Assembly (NCBI GenBank): GCA_018360145.1
Contig: SRPY01000066.1
Span: forward strand, 1-64,000
Direction: 5' to 3'
Length of the DNA: 64,000 nt
From: Claviceps africana
Taxonomy: Eukaryota > Ascomycota > Sordariomycetes > Hypocreales > Clavicipitaceae
Under the pieces are notes generated by a model. It did no database searches and was not told where the DNA came from. It was given only the letters and a program-made list of their open reading frames with translations. Made by a program: the position numbers and the translations under genes. Positions 57,449 to 64,000 of this stretch are shown in pieces. The stretch's first letter is position 1. Each line of letters begins with the position of its first letter.

Positions 57449-60400
57449 ATATAGTACTATACTATAGCTATTATAGTATTAAGCGCTATAAAGCTAAAGA
57501 GTTAGCTTATTTAGCCTTAATAAAGGTAATATAGAAATACTATATAAACTATATAAAATAGCATTCTATATAGTTATAATAATATAATGTTATTAATAGA
57601 CAGTAGTATTATATCTATAATATATACCTAAGCTAGCTTTAGGCCTTTATTACCCTTTCTTTAATGCTAAAAAGAGATAAATAAATAAAGGTTACTTTAT
57701 ATAACTATTACTATAATATTAATAACCCTTTATTATAAAAGGTATTACTATAGAAATATATTAGCTAACCTTAAACTTATTTACTTAACTTTTAATTAAT
57801 ATTAACTTAATAAAGTATTATAAGGGCCTTCTTTAGTTAATAACCTATCTTTAGTATAGGTTTAAATATATAGATATTAACTTAATAATCCCTTTAATAT
57901 ATATAACTAAAGTTATATATTAAAATATATAAAAGAAAACCTATTTTATATACTTAACGCTAAAAACCTATATTAAAACTAATATAATTATAATATAAAA
58001 ACTAAATATAACTAATAAATATCCCTTTAACCTAAGCTTTAGTTACTATTAACTTATTACTTAAAGAGAATAACCTATATTATATATTTATTATTAATAT
58101 AAATCTATATTATAGTTAACTTATAATAATATTAATTAATATATAATTAATATAGCAAGCTATAATATATACTTAATATACTCCTTAATATATAAATTAA
58201 ACTAAACTACACCCTTTATTAAATTTATATTAACTATATTATAACCTTAAAGTGTATTTATTAGCGACTTTAACTAATACTACCCTTTATAAAATTATTA
58301 TAATAAAATATTATTAAGTAGTAAACTCCTTTTATTATTAATAAAGTAATAGTAACTTAAACTTACTATACTATAAAGTAAAGTTATATAGTTCTTTTAT
58401 AGTAAATATAGTAATATTATTAATTATACTTAAGCTACCTTTAATATAACTATTAAATACTTAAAGGGCCTTAACTTTATTAAGTTTAACTATATTTTAT
58501 AGTTTATATAAATTAATACTATTATTAATAAAAAGACTAGCTATAGCTATATATTTAAATAGCTAAGAATAAACTAAAAATTAATTATAGCTAAGGCAGT
58601 AGTATAGTTTTAAATTAATAATACTAAAGACCTACTTTTAATATTATATAAAGTTAATATATATATTAAATAGATTATAAATAAGCTTTAAATAATAGTA
58701 TAGGCAGTAGTTTTATATAAACCTTAAGGTAGCTTTAAACTAAATTTATAGTAAAACTATAGAATAAAGTAAGTAATATAAAATATAAAAAGGGCGCTAT
58801 AATAATAGCAGTTATTATAGACTAAAGCTAACTAATAATTTATAATTAAAGTAACTTAAATATAATTTTAAGTTATTTATAAAGAATAGTATAGTTTTTA
58901 ATAAGCTATAGTTTATACTACTTTTATTTACTAAAATAACCTTTAGAAACTTAAACACTAAGTATAGCTTTAAAGTAAACTTCTTTTAAAATAATAATAT
59001 ATACTTAATCTCCTTTAAAGAAATAGCTTAAACACTATTACTGCCTTCTTTTATTAAAATAAAGCCACTACCTTTATAAAATACTTCTTCCTTTCTTCTA
59101 TAGCTTAACTTATTAATATCTTTAATAATTTTAACTTTTAACTTAATAACGCTATATTTCTACTAAAAAACTACTTTAATATTAATAAAATCTATAGTAT
59201 TATTAAAAGCTTTATTAATTAAAAAGCATTAAGTATTAATAACCTTTTAGTTAAGTTCCTTAAAGTTTATAGAAAACCTTTTATAAAAACATTAGTTTAT
59301 TTATTAAATAAATACTACTATATTAAATACTATTTAGAACTATATTAAAGGGCTAAAGTTATTATTTTTTATAAGCTAAAAGAAACACTAACTAAATAAT
59401 AATAGGCTAGGGTATAGCGCTTAATTTCACTCCTTAATATAGTTAATAAAATATTAAAAATAGTAATAGTATTTTAACTTACTATTATAGCTAAGTTAAG
59501 AGGCACGCTTCTAAACCTTTAAATAAAGAATAGAGTTAATTACTCTATAGAAGTCGCCTTTAGCGTTTTTATAGAATTAGTAAAAATAATATAGTATTAT
59601 AGTAAAATTACATTATTACTTTAACTTAATATATTTATAGCCTTTAATACTATTTACTATTATTAACTCTTTTATATCCTTTTATTCTTTAGTATACTTA
59701 TTTAAATAATAATATAAACTTAAGCCTTTACTATTAACTATACTACCTATCTCTTCTTTAATAACTAATTAATAAAAGCCTTATTTATTACTATTAAGGT
59801 TTTATAAAGATTATAAATCTTCTCTATTCTTTTTTTACTTTATATTACACTTTTATATTAAAAGCTTTAAATTATACAATTTATACTTATCCTTAGCTTC
59901 TTTAATAATATAAATATTTTTATTTATAAATATATAGTAAAGAAAATATAGAAATAATTTAAAGATATATAAAGTATTTATTAAAAGTAGTCCTTTAAGT
60001 TTAGCTTTAATTTCTATCTTTAAAAGAGTAAACTAATCTATTTTACCTAAAAATATAGTATAATTATAATATTAGTTTAACTTAATACTGCTATAATATA
60101 ATTTATTTAATCAGCTTAGTTCCTTAAAGTTTAAATTTATTAAAAGCTATATTAATAAATATACTAAAAGGAGGTTAAAGTAAAACTAAAGTAGTAATAA
60201 CTTATATTTATAGTATTAATAATATTTATATAAAGTTACTTATTTAATAATACTTACCTTCTTTATATATAGGTAATTTAAAGTATAATTATATATAGTG
60301 TAGTATTACACTATATCTTTATAAAAATTAATAATAAAGTAAAAGGTATTACTAAAGTATTTATTTTTAAATAGTTAAAATGCTTTTAAATAGTTATTAA

Positions 60401-61209
60401 AGTATTTAAAGCTATACTTTAATTCTTTATTAAAACTAAGGTAATAGTAGCCTTAATTAATCTATATTTAAACTTTTAATCCCTTAGCTTTTATAAAAGA
60501 ATTAAAAGAAATAAAATAGTAAATAAAATATATATTACTTATATAATAATAATAAACTAACTTTACTATTATCTCTATTACTATTAAGGCTATTTACTTT
60601 AAGTAAATAGCTACTTTAAATATATATTATTTATAAATTAATAATATAACTACTTTATAAAACCTTTATTAATTAAAGCCTTAGTTTTAAAATAAAAGGA
60701 CTGCTAACACTATAAATATACTATAGTAGAAGTATATTAGTTTTAATTAGGATATATAGTGGCTAAGTATAAGCCTTACTTTATATTTACTTTAAAAGTT
60801 ATTTAGCTTTATAAAGAACTAATTAAGTATAAATCTACTACTTTAATATAAATATAAATAGAAAAGATTAGCCTAAATATATTCCTTTTCTTTTAATATA
60901 TCTTTAATATAGATTCTTTAATTTATTAATATTAAATTAATTTTAAAGACTACTACTACCTTTTATTATTATATTTAGTTTATAATTATATATAGCTAAT
61001 TAATATTAAGCTATTTCTACTTTATAACTACTATAATATATATATTACACTTAACTTTAATAAACTAACTATATTCTTTATAAAATAGTTTATTAATATA
61101 TAAAGACTGCCTTAATTTACTTTAGCTTACTATTTATAAAGGTAATAAAACTAAAACCTTTAGAAAGGTAAGGCCTCTTTAATATTATATTATAACTACT
61201 ATATACCTT

Positions 61210-61610
61210 TATTAAGCTTTAAAGAGAAAAGATATAATTAATAAATAAAGCTTTAAAGAAAAGAAATATAATTTATAAATAAAGCTTTAAAAAAAATATA
61301 AGCTTATAAATAAAGCTTTAAAGAAAAAAGAGGTATATCTTTAAAGCTAATTTATATTAAAAATAATATAAAACTATAGTAAGGCTTTAAAGAAAAAAGA
61401 TATAACTTATAAATAAGGCTTTAAAGAGAAAAGATATAAATTAATAAATAAGGCTTTAAAAAAGAAAGAGGTATACCTTTAAAGCTAATTTATATTAAAA
61501 ATAATATAAAACTATAGTAAGGCTTTAAAGAAAAAAGATATAGCCTATAAGTAGAGCTTTAAAGAAGAAAAATATAAACTAATAAGTAAAGCTTTAAAGA
61601 GATAAAGGGA
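61210..61610 (+). repeat. GCTTTAAAGAGAAA minisatellite in copy C
   Basis: About nine to ten degenerate units of the same GCTTTAAAGA(G/A)AAAAGATATA motif, including a duplicated higher-order block with GAGGTATA(C/T)CTTTAAAGCTAA. It is the longest version of this array among the three copies. Confidence 0.75.
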
Positions 61611-64000
61611 AGAGAGGGAAATATATAGTAAAAATATATATTAACGCTAGATTTAATATAAGGCTAAGCTAAATATATTATAAAACTAAACTACTATCTT
61701 TATTTATTCTTTTTAAAAAAAAAAATAAAAAACTCAAGGCTATACCTTTATATTAGCTTTACTTTAAACCTATTATTACTTCTTTTTACTATTACTATTT
61801 ATTTCTTTATTCTCTTTATTACCCCCTTTCTCTTTACTTTAATTTTATTATAAAATTATAATAAAGCTATATACCTTCTATAAAATATTATTTTAATCCT
61901 TTAAAGTATTAATAATATATTATATCTATAGTATTATTTTATTTTAAAATAAAGCTAACTTAGCTTTACTTTATTTCCCCTTTACCTCTTTATTATATTA
62001 CTAAATAAAATATATTACTATATTTTAAGTAGCTTTATATTTATTATTTTATATATATTATTATTACTATAGTAATATTAATATAAAATTAAAGTAAACT
62101 TATATTAATAGCCTTTTTAAAGGTATAAAGATCTATATATTTATTACTTTTTAAATAGCCTCTTTATAGGCTATAATATTTAAATTAATTTATAATATTA
62201 ATTAAATATTACATTAAAACTATATTAAAGGAAACCTACTTTTTTATAAACTTTTTTCTACTTTAAATACTTAAAATAAATATTACTATTACTTAATTAA
62301 ATATATAGTAGCTTAGCGTTAAAGTAAAGCTAATATTAATATAAATACTTACTAATAAAATTATAATATTATTTTATAATATGTTTTACTTTAATTAAAT
62401 AAAGTAAATAAAAGAGGTTATATAGCTCTTTAAGCTAAGTATAAATTAACTATAGAATTAAATTAAATAAAGAATAACTACTTATACCTTTCTTAATAGT
62501 TAAATTTAATAGTATTTTCTTTAATATAATATAATTAAATTAAGTCTAATATTAATATAAAAACGCTATAGTAAAGAGAGAGAGAGAGATTTATAAATTT
62601 TAATAATAAAAAAAAAAGAAAAAAAAGAGGTTAAGTAGATTAAAAAAAGCCCTTTTTATAGCTAAAAAACCCTCTCTCTCCTTCTCTTTAATAGTTAATA
62701 AATAATTAGCTACTAAACTATATAGCCTTTATATTATTATATAGACCTCTATAAAAGCTAGTAGTTAACTTTTAATATTAAAGTAGTGACCTATTAAATA
62801 TAAAGTAGTACTAAATTAAGGTTTAATTTAACTGCTAAAGGTAATATACTACCTCCTTTAATACTATACTACACTATTATTATTAAACCTTTAACCTTTT
62901 ATTATATTATTTTAATATTATAAACTATACTATATACTCTTTAGTAATACTAATTAAAATAAGCTAGCTATATATTAACTTCTATAGTAAATAACTATTT
63001 AAAACTATATTAGCCTTAAGGCAGTTACCTTATAGTAATATATAGGTTTTCCTCTTTACCTTAGAGTTTTTTCTATATAGATTAAGTAGTAAAGGTACTA
63101 AATACTAGGCTAGAAACAGCCTAGCTAGCGTAAATAAATAAATAAATTATAAACTATTACTATATTAAGTAAAGCTTACTTTAATTAATATTTAACTTAA
63201 CTTTATATTAAACTTTAAACTTATTAAATATAATTTATTAAAATATATATATTTAAAATAATTTAAATTAATATTTAAAATATAAATTAGCTATAGTAGC
63301 TTTATTATAAGTTTATATTAAATATTTATTAAATTAATTATAATACTAAATATTAAGGTTTTTTATTTTAATAAAATAAAAGAAGTAGAAAAATACTTAC
63401 TTTATATTTTATATAAATTAAAGTTAAAGCTTAATTAAATATAAAGAAAGATTAAATATTTATTAAAAAACCTTTAATTTTTAATTAATTAATTAATTTT
63501 TTTACGATTTAAAATTAATATAATATTAAAGGTTTAAACTAACTTTAATATAAAAATTAAAATAGCTTTATATTAAATTTTTTAAAAAAAAGAAATATTT
63601 ATAATTTATAATTAAATATAAATAAAAAAAAGAAAAAAAAAGAACAAAAGTTTAAAAAAGTATTCTTTATTTATAAAAAAAAGGTAGTACTTTAAATTAT
63701 TTATTAAATTATTTATTAATATATTAAACTTAACTAAAAAATTATTAATTATTATTTTACTACTATACTTTATTTAAGCTATATATTATAAAAGCTTAAT
63801 TTAAATTTATATTTAAAGGCTATTAAATTAATAGCTTTAAATAATTTAATATATAATAATTACTTAATTTAATAATTAATATACCTTTAAATTAATAATA
63901 TAGCTATATTATAACTTAAAACCTTCAATAGCTTTTTATAACCTTTTATATTACTTTATATTTTATAATATATGATTAATATACTATACTTCTTTTAATA

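Larger units (their letters stand above)
51005..63146 (+). mobile_element. Non-LTR retrotransposon copy C, interrupted by copy D
   Basis: Two parts, 51005-51886 and 57449-63146, form one element of about 6.6 kb in + orientation, split by the insertion of copy D. The 5' part starts with CGCACCGCTATAGCAACGCG, and the 3' part ends with GCCTAGCTAGCG plus a TAAA tail near 63146. The 5' part lacks about 265 bp present in D (about 52447-52712), an internal deletion near 51547. I could not identify the outer target duplication of C; its 5' flank is an A-rich run. Confidence 0.8.
33446..64000. other. RIP-degraded AT-rich heterochromatin-like block
   Basis: About 30.5 kb, nearly devoid of C and G, dominated by TTA, TAA, TTTAAA and AGCTT-type words; no frame of useful length survives and no gene is supported. 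Recognisable layers are listed separately (copies A-D of one retrotransposon family). Remaining older sequence (33446-38147, 44759-47321, 48324-51004 and 63147-64000) is too decayed to name; it reads as the host into which A, B and C inserted. Depletion of CpG and excess of TpA fit RIP, a premeiotic process in fungi that mutates C to T in duplicated DNA. The composition change at about 33430 is abrupt. Confidence 0.88.

Noticed and set aside
33446..64000. AT-rich block considered as mitochondrial DNA or a centromere core
   Set aside because: No mitochondrial genes or tRNAs are seen, and the identifiable content is nuclear retrotransposon copies with target duplications. A centromeric location cannot be excluded, but nothing here shows it.
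1..64000. CRISPR arrays, operons, ribosome binding sites
   Set aside because: The window is eukaryotic: spliced genes, monocistronic layout, no regularly spaced direct repeats with unique spacers.

Overview
The window is nuclear DNA of a filamentous ascomycete. Genes are spaced 0.4 to 2 kb apart and carry short introns of about 45-145 bp with GTNNGT donors and CTAAY branch points. The gene complement resembles Sordariomycetes, and a Hypocreales-like fungus is my guess; the species cannot be fixed from sequence alone. There are two very different compartments: an ordinary gene-rich part (1 to about 30.6 kb), and an extremely AT-rich, gene-less part (33.4-64 kb) with the signature of repeat-induced point mutation (RIP). 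A small island holding one gene lies between two AT-rich blocks at 31.9-33.4 kb.

Gene-rich part, left to right: an AAT/YAT-family amino-acid permease (-), a weak small ORF (-), the mitochondrial AAA chaperone BCS1 (-), class II fructose-bisphosphate aldolase FBA1 (+), an oxysterol-binding protein of the KES1/OSH4 type (-), a MIX23/Cid2-family mitochondrial protein (-), the NatA auxiliary subunit NAA15 (+), a sphingoid long-chain base kinase (+), a PCI-like protein (+), a 106-residue probable mitochondrial membrane protein (-), HIS1 (+), the exon-junction protein MAGO (-) and beta-COP SEC26 (+). These are housekeeping genes with no evident common pathway. MAGO and SEC26 are divergent; HIS1/MAGO, FBA1/KES1 and SEC26/dim-5 are convergent. 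Intergenic DNA carries degenerate TACCTAGGTA arrays, three A or T runs of 52-62 bases, many microsatellites and one 236-bp MITE with TA target duplication.

The island gene at 31940-33172 is an apparently intact DIM-5/KMT1/Clr4-type histone H3 lysine-9 methyltransferase. In Neurospora this enzyme directs DNA methylation of RIP-mutated DNA. Here it is flanked on one side by a RIP-degraded terminal-inverted-repeat element and on the other by about 30 kb of RIP-degraded repeats.

The AT-rich block is layered. An older unidentified sequence was invaded by at least four copies of one family of probable non-LTR retrotransposon, each with a TAAA-repeat 3' tail: A (38163-44743, 15-bp target duplication), B (47336-48309, inverted, 5'-truncated, 14-bp duplication), C (51005-63146), and D (51887-57448) nested inside C with a 12-bp duplication. 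One end of B kept an almost unmutated stretch. Aligned by eye with copy A, it shows 41 differences in 126 positions with no indel, all transitions, and 40 of them in the RIP direction. This is a before-and-after record of RIP inside the window.
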